From NCBI GenBank assembly GCA_018969385.1, contig JAGWYL010000004.1:1-47579 (forward strand): 47,579 nucleotides of DNA. The letters are read 5' to 3'. The stretch comes from Patescibacteria group bacterium. GTDB taxonomy: Bacteria; Patescibacteriota; Minisyncoccia; Phycocordibacterales; Phycocordibacteraceae. Both the position numbers and the translations under genes were made by a program. The notes beneath the pieces are model-generated. The model saw only the letters and a list, made by a program, of their open reading frames with translations. It was not told the origin of the DNA and did not search any database. The stretch's first letter is position 1, and each line of letters begins with the position of its first letter. Below, piece after piece: positions 25,735-34,959 of this stretch.

Positions 25735-26658
25735 ATGAACGACCTCATCATCATCGGCGGCGGGCCCGCCGGAGTTTCCGCAGCCGTATACGCCGCGCGC
25801 AAGCATCTTTCCACCGTCCTCATATCGGAGGATATCGGCGGTCAGAGCATCGTCTCGGAAGGCATCGAGAACTGGATCGGCTGGCCGAAGATATCCGGTT
25901 CCGAACTCGCCAAAGCGCTTCGCGAGCACATAGAAGCGCTCAAGGCGGAGCATGTCGACCTCGTCCTTAGCGACCGCGCCGCGGCGCTTTCGAAGGAAGG
26001 CGAGCGCTTCGTCGTGAAGACGAAGAACGGGAAGGAATTCGCCGCGCGCGCGGTGCTCATCGCCACGGGCGCGAGCCGCCGGAAGCTCGACATCCCCGGC
26101 GCGGACAAGTTCGAGAACAAAGGCGTCACGTACTGCGCGAGCTGCGACGGCCCCTTGTTCGCGGGCATGGACGTGGCCGTCGTCGGCGGCGGTAATGCGG
26201 GATTCGAAACCGCGCTCCAGCTGCTTGCCTACTGTAAGTCCGTGACGCTCTTCCACCGCCACCGCGAATTCAAGGCCGACCCCGTCACGGTGGAGAAGGC
26301 GCTCGCCCACCCGAACATGAAGGTCATGACGCACGCCGAGCCGACGGAAATCCTGGGCGAGCAGTTCGTCACGGGCATGCGGTACCTCGACAAGGACGCG
26401 AACGAGACGAAGGAAATCAAGGTCGCGGGCATCTTCGCGGAAATCGGCGTGCTGCCGAATACGGAATTCGCGGGCGGCCTGCTCGAGCTCGATGCCGTGG
26501 GACGCATCAAGGTGGACGCGCGCAATCAGCGCGCGAACGTGGACGGCATTTGGGCCGCCGGCGATTGCACCGACGAGCTCTATCACCAGAACAACATCGC
26601 CGCCGGCGATGGCGTGAAGGCGCTTGAGGATATCTACCTCTGGCTTAAGACGCGGTAG
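25735..26658 (+). CDS. trxB: Thioredoxin-disulfide reductase
   Basis: IIGGGPAGVSAAVYAAR; VTYCASCDGPLFAG redox CxxC; VVGGGNAGFETALQL; GIWAAGDCTD. Confidence 0.93.
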   Translation: MNDLIIIGGGPAGVSAAVYAARKHLSTVLISEDIGGQSIVSEGIENWIGWPKISGSELAKALREHIEALKAEHVDLVLSDRAAALSKEGERFVVKTKNGKEFAARAVLIATGASRRKLDIPGADKFENKGVTYCASCDGPLFAGMDVAVVGGGNAGFETALQLLAYCKSVTLFHRHREFKADPVTVEKALAHPNMKVMTHAEPTEILGEQFVTGMRYLDKDANETKEIKVAGIFAEIGVLPNTEFAGGLLELDAVGRIKVDARNQRANVDGIWAAGDCTDELYHQNNIAAGDGVKALEDIYLWLKTR

Positions 26659-26663
26659 TAGCC

Positions 26664-27239
26664 ATGCGGAACCGTTACGTACTGGTGCGTCACGGCGAAA
26701 GCAAGGCGAACGTAGAGGGCATAATCATAAGCGACCCGGTCGTTGGTCTTCAGGAAGCATACGGATTATCGTCTCACGGCAAACGTCAGGTACTTGAAGC
26801 GTCACATGCTGCAGCCACCGCGGGACTCGTAGACGCTGAAGCGCTCATACATACCTCGCCCTTCTCGCGAACGAAAGAGACGGCGGAAATCGCACGGGAA
26901 GCTGTCGGGGCGGCACCGGTTATAGAGGACGAGCGGCTACGCGAGCGATGGTTCGGCGTATGGGAGAGAACCTCGAATGCGAATTACTCGCGTGTGTGGC
27001 GCGATGATGAATCGGATATACGCCACACGAACGGGTTGGTCGAGAGTGTTGCGGCTGTCGCGGAACGCATACTGGCTCTCGTGGAAGAACTGGATGAAAA
27101 ACATCACGGCAAGACGCTCGTGCTCGTATCCCACGGCGACCCGCTCGATATTCTCCGGGCTACGTTACGGAACGACGCAGCGGACCACTGCGCTTTCCAG
27201 ATGAAGACTGCGGAATTCCGCGTGCTAGATAACGCATAA
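26664..27239 (+). CDS. Histidine phosphatase family protein
   Basis: VLVRHGESKAN; SPFSRTKETAEI; LVSHGDPLD. Confidence 0.9.
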   Translation: MRNRYVLVRHGESKANVEGIIISDPVVGLQEAYGLSSHGKRQVLEASHAAATAGLVDAEALIHTSPFSRTKETAEIAREAVGAAPVIEDERLRERWFGVWERTSNANYSRVWRDDESDIRHTNGLVESVAAVAERILALVEELDEKHHGKTLVLVSHGDPLDILRATLRNDAADHCAFQMKTAEFRVLDNA

Positions 27240-27293
27240 GCGGCCTCTCCATGAACGATTTCATCATGGCCGCGAAGATTGACGAACTCAGAT

Positions 27294-28259
27294 CTAAGGA
27301 ATCAACGCGGTAAGCGAGTCCCCTTTGTGTGTGCGCATGACGGCGTCGGCCAGAAGATCCGCGACGGTGAGGACGGTGAGCTTCGAGGACGCCGTAAGCT
27401 CCTCCGGAGAGTGCGCGACGCTGTCGGTGACGACGACGCGGCTGATGCCGCTTGTCTCGAACTTCTGGAGCGCGTTCTTCGAGAAGAGGCCGTGCGTGGC
27501 GAACGCCCAGACGTCGGCGGCGCCTTCGCGCAGCGCCGCTTCCGCATCCGCTATCATGGTGCCGCCCGTGTCTATCATGTCGTCCACGAGGACCACGACC
27601 TTTCCCTTCACGTCTCCGACAATCTTTATGGAATCCTTCTTCACTTCGCCCGGCGCGCTCCGGCTCTTCGAGAAGAAGACGAAATCGCGCTGACCGAGGA
27701 GCTGCGCATACTTTTCCGTGCGCGGGCCTCCGCCCTTGTCCGGCGAGGCGACGACGAAATCCGCGCCGCGAAGTTCACCCAAGAGGAACGGCACCGCGAC
27801 GGCGGAGCCGTAGAGATGGTCGAAGACGCCGTCTTCGATGCAGGCCAGGGTCTGCTCGGCGTGCACGTCGAGCATGAGGAATCGGTCCGGCTGCGCTATC
27901 TCGAGCATCTTGAAAGCGAGCTGCGCGCCGATGGGTTTCCTCGGCGCATCTTTCCGGTCCGAACGTCCGTAGCCCATGTAGGGAATCACGTACGTCACGC
28001 GTCCGGCGGAAGACACGCGCGCCGCTTCCGCGAGGTGTATGGCCTCCATGAGATTGTCGGCGGGCGCGTACGTAGGCGCGATGATGAAAACGTCGTGGTC
28101 GCGGACATTCTCGAGTATCTGTACGTCCACTTCCCCGTCGTTGAATCTTCCGACATGCGCTTTCCCGAGCTCGATGCCGAGCTTCGCGCATATCTTCTCC
28201 GCAAGCGGCTTCCCTTCCGTGGTGGTGAATACCTGCAGCACCGTATCTCCGTTTGACAT
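27294..28259 (-). CDS. prs: Ribose-phosphate pyrophosphokinase
   Basis: VGRFNDGEVDVQI; IPYMGYGRSDRK; LDVHAEQT; VVLVDDMIDTGGTM. Confidence 0.95.
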   Translation of the reverse strand: MSNGDTVLQVFTTTEGKPLAEKICAKLGIELGKAHVGRFNDGEVDVQILENVRDHDVFIIAPTYAPADNLMEAIHLAEAARVSSAGRVTYVIPYMGYGRSDRKDAPRKPIGAQLAFKMLEIAQPDRFLMLDVHAEQTLACIEDGVFDHLYGSAVAVPFLLGELRGADFVVASPDKGGGPRTEKYAQLLGQRDFVFFSKSRSAPGEVKKDSIKIVGDVKGKVVVLVDDMIDTGGTMIADAEAALREGAADVWAFATHGLFSKNALQKFETSGISRVVVTDSVAHSPEELTASSKLTVLTVADLLADAVMRTHKGDSLTALIP

Positions 28260-28328
28260 GGACGTTCGTTTCGTATGAGAAATCGGGTAAGTGCCCCTAT
28301 CCTACCACGGTGGAGAGGCCGTATGCGG

Positions 28329-28360
28329 AACGCGCCCCACGATGAATCGTGGGGCGCGTT
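28329..28360. repeat. Hairpin, 14-bp perfect arms, upstream of prs
   Basis: AACGCGCCCCACGA-TGAA-TCGTGGGGCGCGTT. Confidence 0.75.
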
Positions 28361-28369
28361 TAGGAGAAC

Positions 28370-28502
28370 GGAGGGGCTCGCTGTCGCGAGCCCGCTTGAG
28401 GCGGCTTACTACCAAGCGAGCCGAGTCACGAAGGCATGTCTGCATGCATTCGTGCGAGGCGAGCGCCGGGAGCAAGCCCGGAGGGCTTATGCAGCCGCCT
28501 CG
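28370..28502. repeat. Multi-hairpin nested palindromic element
   Basis: GGGCTCG/CGAGCCC; outer GAGGCGGCT...AGCCGCCTC enclosing CACGAA...TTCGTG and CCGGG...CCCGG stems. Confidence 0.65.
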
Positions 28503-28575
28503 CCTTCCGTCGTCGTGCCTTCCGTCGGCTCAGCCGGGGTCGTCGTCTCGTCGATCATGTTGAATCGGAGAGTCA

Positions 28576-28606
28576 GTCTTCTTTCGTACCAAGTACAAAA
28601 GAAGAC
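28576..28606. repeat. Hairpin GTCTTCTTTCGTAC-caa-GTACAAAAGAAGAC
   Basis: 14-bp near-perfect arms (one wobble). Confidence 0.75.
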
Positions 28607-28691
28607 CCTCCAGGATTAGCGGGCAAAGGTGTTTCGACCTTGGGACCAGCTTAGCGCGGATAGAGCAAGAAATCAAGGGTTCGGGAGGAAG

Positions 28692-28739
28692 CCTGTGCAT
28701 GAAAATAGCGCGTATCTACGCGCTATTTTCATGCACAGG
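28692..28739. repeat. 48-bp palindrome, 23-bp perfect arms with 2-nt centre
   Basis: CCTGTGCATGAAAATAGCGCGTA-TC-TACGCGCTATTTTCATGCACAGG, 3' of fba. Confidence 0.95.
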
Positions 28740-28747
28740 TTTGAGTT

Positions 28748-29767
28748 CTACGCTTTCGCCTCCGCCTCCTTCGTGTAGCGCCCGAGCGCTGCGAGCCTAT
28801 TCATCTTCGCGCGGTGCAGGAACGCGGCCTGCGCCGCCGGAACGTTTTCCGGCATTCCACGCCAAGCCTCGAGCGCGCCCTTCTGGAGCGCGCGGCCGTA
28901 TGAGAAAGAAAGCTTCCACGGCAGCGGACCCCGCGCATGCATGGCCGCAAGGTTCTCCGTGGCCTCAAGCTCGCTCTGTCCGCCGGAAAGGAACATCTGT
29001 CCCGGAAGTCCGGGCGGCAGCACCTTCGTAAAGACGCGGAGCGTCGCCTCCGCGACCTCTTCGGGCGTCTTCGTTTCGCCGCTTTCCTTGCCCGGCACCA
29101 TCATGTTCGTCTTCAGTATCATCCCTTCGATGAGGACATCCGCGGCTCGAAGCGCCGCGAACACGTGCGTGAGATTGCGCTCGGAGACCGCCTCGCACTC
29201 CGCCTGGCCGTTACTCCAGTCCATGAGCACTTCCGGCTCGACGATCGGCACGATGCCGTTTTCCTGACAGATTTTCGCGTACGCGGCGAGCCGCCGCGCG
29301 TTCTCCGTGAGGTTCGCGTCCGTCGGTATGCCCTCCCCGATGGTGATGACCGCGCGCCACTTCGCGAACTTCGCGCCGAGCTCCGCGTATTCCGGCATGC
29401 GAGAGGAAAGGCTTTCGAGTCCCTTCGTGACTTTCTCTTCAGGCGAGCCGTCCATCGGCTCCGTGCCCTCGTCCACCTTGATGCCGGGAAGAACGTCCGC
29501 GGACTCAAGGAGCGAAACGAACGAGGCGCCCGTGGACGCGGTGTCGCGGAACGTCTCGTCGTACATGATGACGCCGGAAATCCCCTCCGCGATGTCCGGC
29601 GCCGTGAAGAGGAGCTCTCGGTACGCGCGCCGATTCTCGTGCGTATTCTCCACGCCCACCGCTTCGAAGCGCTTGCCGATAGTGCCGTTGCTCTCGTCGG
29701 CGGCAAGGAGTCCCTTGCCGTTTGCGACCATCCGGTTCGCCGTCGCTTTCAATTGTTCGTCATGCAT
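28748..29767 (-). CDS. fba: Class I fructose-bisphosphate aldolase
   Basis: GKGLLAADESNGTIGKRF; IVPIVEPEVLMDW; EGMILKTNMMVPG; PGQMFLSGGQSELEAT; LSFSYGRALQ. Confidence 0.95.
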   Translation of the reverse strand: MHDEQLKATANRMVANGKGLLAADESNGTIGKRFEAVGVENTHENRRAYRELLFTAPDIAEGISGVIMYDETFRDTASTGASFVSLLESADVLPGIKVDEGTEPMDGSPEEKVTKGLESLSSRMPEYAELGAKFAKWRAVITIGEGIPTDANLTENARRLAAYAKICQENGIVPIVEPEVLMDWSNGQAECEAVSERNLTHVFAALRAADVLIEGMILKTNMMVPGKESGETKTPEEVAEATLRVFTKVLPPGLPGQMFLSGGQSELEATENLAAMHARGPLPWKLSFSYGRALQKGALEAWRGMPENVPAAQAAFLHRAKMNRLAALGRYTKEAEAKA

Positions 29768-29792
29768 GTGTCTCTATATTTAGTACTGAAAA

Positions 29793-30599
29793 TCACCCGC
29801 TCGCGCGCGGCGAAACCTTGTCCATTATCTCGATAAGCTGGTCGTGAATGAGGCCGTTACTGGCCAGAAAGCCTTCCATGTCCCTATCGTACCGTTCCGG
29901 AGTGCCGCCGAAGATGTCCGTCGCCTTGCCGCCCGCTTCCTCGACGAGGAGCGTGCCCGCGGTTATGTCATGCGCCGCGGTGCCGCCGAAGAACGCGGCG
30001 CTAAGCTCGCCTGCGGCGACGAGCGCCGCCATGAAGTGTATCGAGGTGCCGGCGAACACGTGCGCGCCGTATTCGTACAGTTCCTCCATCACGGGAAAGA
30101 ATTTCCGCACCGCGCGCATCTTGCCCATGCCTATCATCGTGTGCTTCAGGGTCGGATTCTCCGATACGCGCATCGGGTGGCCGTTGAGGCGAGCGCCCTT
30201 CCCTTTTTCCGCCGAGAACATGCGGTCCATGAACGGGTCGTAGACCACGCTTATGACCGGCTGGCCGTTACGGGTGAGCGCGAGCGCGAAGGTCGCCGTC
30301 GGTATGCCGTGAGAGAAATTATGCGTCCCGTCCACCGGGTCGCATATCCAGACGTATTCGCTCTCGCGGGAGAAGTGCTCGTTGTCCTCATCCTCTTCGG
30401 AGAGGATGCTGTGGCCGGGATACGCGTCCGCGAGCGCCTTAACGACGAACTCGTTGATGACCAGGTCCGTTTCCGTCACGGGCGTATTGTCCGACTTCCA
30501 CTCCTTCTTCATGTTGGCCGTGAAATTCTTCCTCATGACGACGCCCGCCCGTTTCGCCATGTCCTCGGCAAAATCAAGATATCCGGAATCCGCTTGCAT
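29793..30599 (-). CDS. Inositol monophosphatase family protein
   Basis: VTETDLVINEFV; ILSEEDED; WICDPVDGTHNFSHGIP; GGTAAHDITAGTLLVEEAGGKATD. Confidence 0.92.
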   Translation of the reverse strand: MQADSGYLDFAEDMAKRAGVVMRKNFTANMKKEWKSDNTPVTETDLVINEFVVKALADAYPGHSILSEEDEDNEHFSRESEYVWICDPVDGTHNFSHGIPTATFALALTRNGQPVISVVYDPFMDRMFSAEKGKGARLNGHPMRVSENPTLKHTMIGMGKMRAVRKFFPVMEELYEYGAHVFAGTSIHFMAALVAAGELSAAFFGGTAAHDITAGTLLVEEAGGKATDIFGGTPERYDRDMEGFLASNGLIHDQLIEIMDKVSPRASG

Positions 30600-30662
30600 G
30601 GTGCCCTCCAGTATACCAGGCCGTGCGGTGCCGCCACTCGTGAGAATATTTCCAAATCCTCG

Positions 30663-30731
30663 CCGACAGAACGGAAAAAGAGGGCGCTCGGGCCGCTAGG
30701 CCGATTCTACCCTCTTTTTCCGTTCTGTCGG
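30663..30731. repeat. Inverted repeat with 22-bp perfect arms in a divergent intergenic region
   Basis: CCGACAGAACGGAAAAAGAGGG (30663-30684) / CCCTCTTTTTCCGTTCTGTCGG (30710-30731); 25-nt loop with inner GGCC/GGCC. Confidence 0.95.
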
Positions 30732-30813
30732 TTCGTATTTCCGGTTTTGGCATGTGTTCTAGTACAATACGCAAGGGTATCCGCATCCATTGACCACATC
30801 ACCACTTCAAGGC

Positions 30814-31824
30814 ATGAATCACTCTGACCGCAACGCGCACGCGAACAACGCCTTTACGGGCCCGGACGCCGTCCGCGATTTCTTGAATCCGGGCGCGAGC
30901 CTCCCCACGCCGCTCATCGAGCTTCCGGAGTCCGTGAACCCGTACGCCAAGGACAAGGTCCGCATCTATGCGAAGGCGTCATTCATGGGCCCGCTTTTCA
31001 ATATCAAGCAGCTCGGGGCGCTTAATCTCCTCCAGGATGCGCAAGCGTCCGGAAAGCTGAGGGGCGTCCACACGCTCGTGGAGAATTCTTCGGGCAACAT
31101 GATACTCGGCATCGCGGTCCTCGCCCGCTTCTTCGGCGTGAAGCGCGTCGTCGGCGTGGTCTCGCGCGACATCGCGCCGGGCAAGCTCGAGGTGCTGCGC
31201 CTCTTCGGCGTCGAACCGGAGTTCAATAACGAGACGCCGGGCGAACAAAGCGGCATCGCGCAGGCGAGGGAGCTCGGCAAGCAGCCCGGGTGGCTCAACC
31301 TCGCCCAGTACGAGAACGACGCGAACCCGCAGGCATCGGAAAAGTGGCTCGGCCCCGACATCTGGGAGCAGACCGGGGGCGCGCTCACCGTATTTTGCGC
31401 GGGCATCGGCACGAGCGGCACGCTCGTCGGCTCGGCGCGCTTCCTGAAGACACAAGCGCCGTCCATCGCCGTCGTCGGCGTCATCCCGCTGGTGGATACC
31501 GTTCCCGGCGTGCGTTCGCCGAAGCGTCTCAAGGAGGTGGAGATAGACTGGGCGTCGAAGCTCGACTACCGCGTGGATATGGAGACGAAGCGCTCGTTCA
31601 AGCTGAGCCTCGACCTCTGCCGTCTCGGCGTCCTCGCGGGACCGAGTTCCGGCATGGCGTTCGCGGGACTGCTCAAGTTCATCGAGGAGCGGAAGGCGGA
31701 GGGCGCACTCGACCGGTTCCGAAACAAGGACGGCGAGGTCGTGGCGACCTTCGTCTGCCCGGATTCGGCGCTCCTGTATCTCGAAAAATACTCGACGCAC
31801 CTGGACGCGGCGGACCTCGCCTAG
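30814..31824 (+). CDS. Divergent PLP-dependent cysteine synthase/CBS-like protein
   Basis: ENSSGNMILGIAV (SxGN), GIGTSGTLVGSARFLK (PLP phosphate loop), candidate Lys in FNIKQLGA; start could be 30790. Confidence 0.8.
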   Translation: MNHSDRNAHANNAFTGPDAVRDFLNPGASLPTPLIELPESVNPYAKDKVRIYAKASFMGPLFNIKQLGALNLLQDAQASGKLRGVHTLVENSSGNMILGIAVLARFFGVKRVVGVVSRDIAPGKLEVLRLFGVEPEFNNETPGEQSGIAQARELGKQPGWLNLAQYENDANPQASEKWLGPDIWEQTGGALTVFCAGIGTSGTLVGSARFLKTQAPSIAVVGVIPLVDTVPGVRSPKRLKEVEIDWASKLDYRVDMETKRSFKLSLDLCRLGVLAGPSSGMAFAGLLKFIEERKAEGALDRFRNKDGEVVATFVCPDSALLYLEKYSTHLDAADLA

Positions 31825-31830
31825 AAGACG

Positions 31831-34800
31831 TTACGCCGCGCGCGAGGCGCGCTCCCGGTCGCGCACCTGGGCGCGATAGAAGAGCGTGGGCACGAGCACG
31901 AGCGTGAGCACGATAGCGAACGTGAGTCCGAACATGATGGCGTCCGCCAAGGGTCCCCACATGGCGTTCGTGAGCGAGAGCGGAATCATGCCGATGACCG
32001 TGGCGACCGTGGTGAGGAAGATGGGGCGCAGGCGCGTCGCCGCGGCGTCCACGACCACGTCGAGCGGCGCGCGTTCCGGTTCCGCGCGAAGCCGATGGAT
32101 CATCGAATCCATGAGGATGATGGCGTGGTTGATGATGACGCCGCCGAGCGCGATGACGCCAAGAAGCGAAGAGAACGAGACCGGCTGGCCCGTGAGCGCG
32201 AGCCCGTCGAGGACGCCGATGAGCGAGAGCGGCACGATGACGAGCAGGTACCAGGTGTAGCGGAACGAGTTGAACGCGATGATGAGTATCATGAACATGA
32301 GCAGGAGGCCGGCGATGAGCGCCACGAACATGTCCGTGAAGGACTGGTTGATGTTCTGCGCTTCGCCGCCGTAGGAGACGGCGACGCTCGCGGGAAGATG
32401 CAGCTCCCCGATGCGCTTCTCGAATGCGGCGATGACGGCGGTCGTGGTTGTGTCGCTGTCCGGGTAGGCGGACACGGTCTCGATGCGCTTCTTATCCTTG
32501 TGCGAGATGCTCGCGTTGCTTTGTCCGAGCGAATCCGCGAGGATGGAGCCGAGGAGCACGGGGCCGTTCGCGCCGGGGACGGTGAGATTCTTGATGCTGT
32601 CGATGGTCGTCTTCGTGGTATCGGAAGGCGTCGCATACGCGGCGTTCAGGTTGAGCCGCACGACGACATCGATATTCTGCCCGGGCTCGGTGATGGTGGT
32701 CGCTTTCATGCCGTTCACGGAAGCGCGGAGCATCTGCGCGACCTCGGCGGTCGAGACGCCGTACGCCGCCGCCTTCGCGCGATCGATGGCGAGGTCGAAC
32801 TCCGTACCGTTGTTCTGCGTGCTCGACGTGATGTTCGTCACGTGCGGGATGGTGGAAAGAAGCTGCTTGCCGCTGTCCGCGGCCTGGATGAGCGCGGAGA
32901 GGTCGTCGCCTTCGAATTGGATCTGGATGGGCGAGCCGGACGGCGGCCCGTCCGATGCCTGAAGCACCTGGATGCTCGCGTCCGTCACCGCACTAAGCCG
33001 CTTCTCGAGGTCAGAGACGACCGCGGTACTCGTCTTGCGGTGCCCCGTCGGCAGGTTGACCGTGATGTTCGCCGTGTTTCCGGACGTTGAGCCCCCGCCC
33101 TGCGGACCGCCGCCGGTAAGCGCGGAACTCTGCCCCACCGTCGTCTGGAACGAAGAGATGTCCGGGTCCGCGTACAGGATTTCCTCCACTTCGCGCACGG
33201 CGAGGTCGGTCTTCGCGAGCGTCGTTCCCTCCGGCGTCTCGAGGTTCACGAACACGTAGTCCTGGTCGCTCTGCGGGAAGAACACCGACTGCACGAGCCC
33301 GGACATGGGCAGGAGGAGCGAGAGGACGAAGAGCGCGCCGAGCGAGCGCAGGAAGATGCGTTGGAAACGGCGGCTTTCGAGGATGATGCGCAGCGTCCGC
33401 TTGTACCAGAGCGTCACGCGGTCCGTCGTGCGTTCCTGGAACGCTTCGAGGCGGTTCTGATGCTTCTTCGTGAGCACGATGGCGATGAGCGGCACCACGC
33501 CGAGCGCGACGAATATGGACGCGAGGAGCACGAAGATGAGCGTGTACGGGATGCCGGCGATGAATTTCCCGACGATGCCGGATATGAAGAAGAGCGGCGC
33601 GAACACGGCGACGGTCGCCATGGTTCCCGCGATGAGGGGCCAGGCGTAATCATGGAGCGCCGCGCGCGCGGCGTCGAGCGGGTCCTCGTATATCTTCATG
33701 CGCGCATGGATGGCTTCGGTGACGACGATGCCGGAGTCGACGAGGATGCCGACGGCGAGGATGAGCGCGAACAGGCTGATGAAGTTGAGCGTATTCCCGG
33801 AGAGATAGAGCGCGAGGAAGGCGACGAGGAAGGAGATGGGTATGGAAAGCGCGGCGACGAGCGATTCGCGCCAGCCGATGGTAAGCAGGAGCACCGCGAT
33901 GACGAGCAAGACGGTGACGACTCCGGTGCTCGCAAGGTCGCCGAGCTGCTTGCCGACCTGCGCCCCCGCGTCGGTCGAAGGCGGGATGAAGACGTCGAGA
34001 CCCGCGAGGTCCGTCTTCTTGAGGTTCTCGAGTTCGGCGCGCACCGCGTCCGCCGTCCCCTGTATGCTCGCGCCGGACTGCTTGTAGACGGTGAGCGTGA
34101 TGGCTTCGCTGCTCGGCTTGCCGCCAAGCGAGAGCCTCGAATACGTGGTCGCGGGCGCGAGTCCGTCCGCGATGAGCGCGACATCGCGGAGGTAGATGGG
34201 CGCGCCGTTCACCTGCCCCACCGCGACGCTCTCTATCTGCGAGGAATCCGTGAGCCCGCCCTTGAAATTGACGTCGTAATTCACGCCGTTCATCTCGATG
34301 CTGCCGGCGGGAAGCGCGGAATTGCTCGCGGCTATGGCGGCTATGACTCCCGAAAGCGAGAGGCCGTACTGCGCGAGCTTTTCCTTGGAGACCACGACGT
34401 CCACTTCCCGCGCGGGAACGCCCGCGACATCGACGGACGAGACGCCCGTGATGCGCTTCAGGTCGTCTGACACCGTCTTGCCGAGCGCGGAGAACTGCGT
34501 CGGCGGCAAGCTGCCGGAGATGGAGGCGACCAGGATGGGCTGGTCGCTGAAATTTATCTTGAGCACCTGCGGCGCGGACGCGTCCGCGGGAAGGTCGGGA
34601 ACCGCCCTCGCGACCGCGTCGCGCAGGTCCTGTATGGACTGCGTGATATCCGCGCTCGCGACGAACTGCACGGTGACCTCGGAGACGCCGTCGCCGGACA
34701 TGGACGTCATCGTGTCGATGTTGCTGATGCCGGAAATCTGGTCTTCAAGCTTGTCCGTGACGAGCGTCTCCATGTCCGCCGAGGACGCGCCCGGCAGCGT

Positions 34801-34950
34801 CACGACGACGAAGCCGTCCGGAATCACGATGGCGGGATAATTCTCTTTCGGGATGCGCAGGAGCGCGAAAGAGCCCGCCACGAGAAGCGTGCCGATGAGC
34901 ACGTAGCTGAACTGACGCTTATTGAGGAAGAAGTTCCAGAGCCACAGCAT
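31831..34950 (-). CDS. RND-family efflux transporter permease (AcrB/HAE1-like)
   Basis: 1039 aa; LRIPKENYPAIVIPDGFVVVTLPGAS; duplicated 6-TM halves; RLRPIFLTTVATVIGMIPLSL. Confidence 0.93.
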   Translation of the reverse strand: MLWLWNFFLNKRQFSYVLIGTLLVAGSFALLRIPKENYPAIVIPDGFVVVTLPGASSADMETLVTDKLEDQISGISNIDTMTSMSGDGVSEVTVQFVASADITQSIQDLRDAVARAVPDLPADASAPQVLKINFSDQPILVASISGSLPPTQFSALGKTVSDDLKRITGVSSVDVAGVPAREVDVVVSKEKLAQYGLSLSGVIAAIAASNSALPAGSIEMNGVNYDVNFKGGLTDSSQIESVAVGQVNGAPIYLRDVALIADGLAPATTYSRLSLGGKPSSEAITLTVYKQSGASIQGTADAVRAELENLKKTDLAGLDVFIPPSTDAGAQVGKQLGDLASTGVVTVLLVIAVLLLTIGWRESLVAALSIPISFLVAFLALYLSGNTLNFISLFALILAVGILVDSGIVVTEAIHARMKIYEDPLDAARAALHDYAWPLIAGTMATVAVFAPLFFISGIVGKFIAGIPYTLIFVLLASIFVALGVVPLIAIVLTKKHQNRLEAFQERTTDRVTLWYKRTLRIILESRRFQRIFLRSLGALFVLSLLLPMSGLVQSVFFPQSDQDYVFVNLETPEGTTLAKTDLAVREVEEILYADPDISSFQTTVGQSSALTGGGPQGGGSTSGNTANITVNLPTGHRKTSTAVVSDLEKRLSAVTDASIQVLQASDGPPSGSPIQIQFEGDDLSALIQAADSGKQLLSTIPHVTNITSSTQNNGTEFDLAIDRAKAAAYGVSTAEVAQMLRASVNGMKATTITEPGQNIDVVVRLNLNAAYATPSDTTKTTIDSIKNLTVPGANGPVLLGSILADSLGQSNASISHKDKKRIETVSAYPDSDTTTTAVIAAFEKRIGELHLPASVAVSYGGEAQNINQSFTDMFVALIAGLLLMFMILIIAFNSFRYTWYLLVIVPLSLIGVLDGLALTGQPVSFSSLLGVIALGGVIINHAIILMDSMIHRLRAEPERAPLDVVVDAAATRLRPIFLTTVATVIGMIPLSLTNAMWGPLADAIMFGLTFAIVLTLVLVPTLFYRAQVRDRERASRAA

Positions 34951-34959
34951 GCGCGTTTC

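Noticed and set aside
32095-33090. Long ORFs antisense to the RND pump, adaptor and PBP genes
   Set aside because: Same shadow-ORF composition; sense-strand proteins have clear domains.
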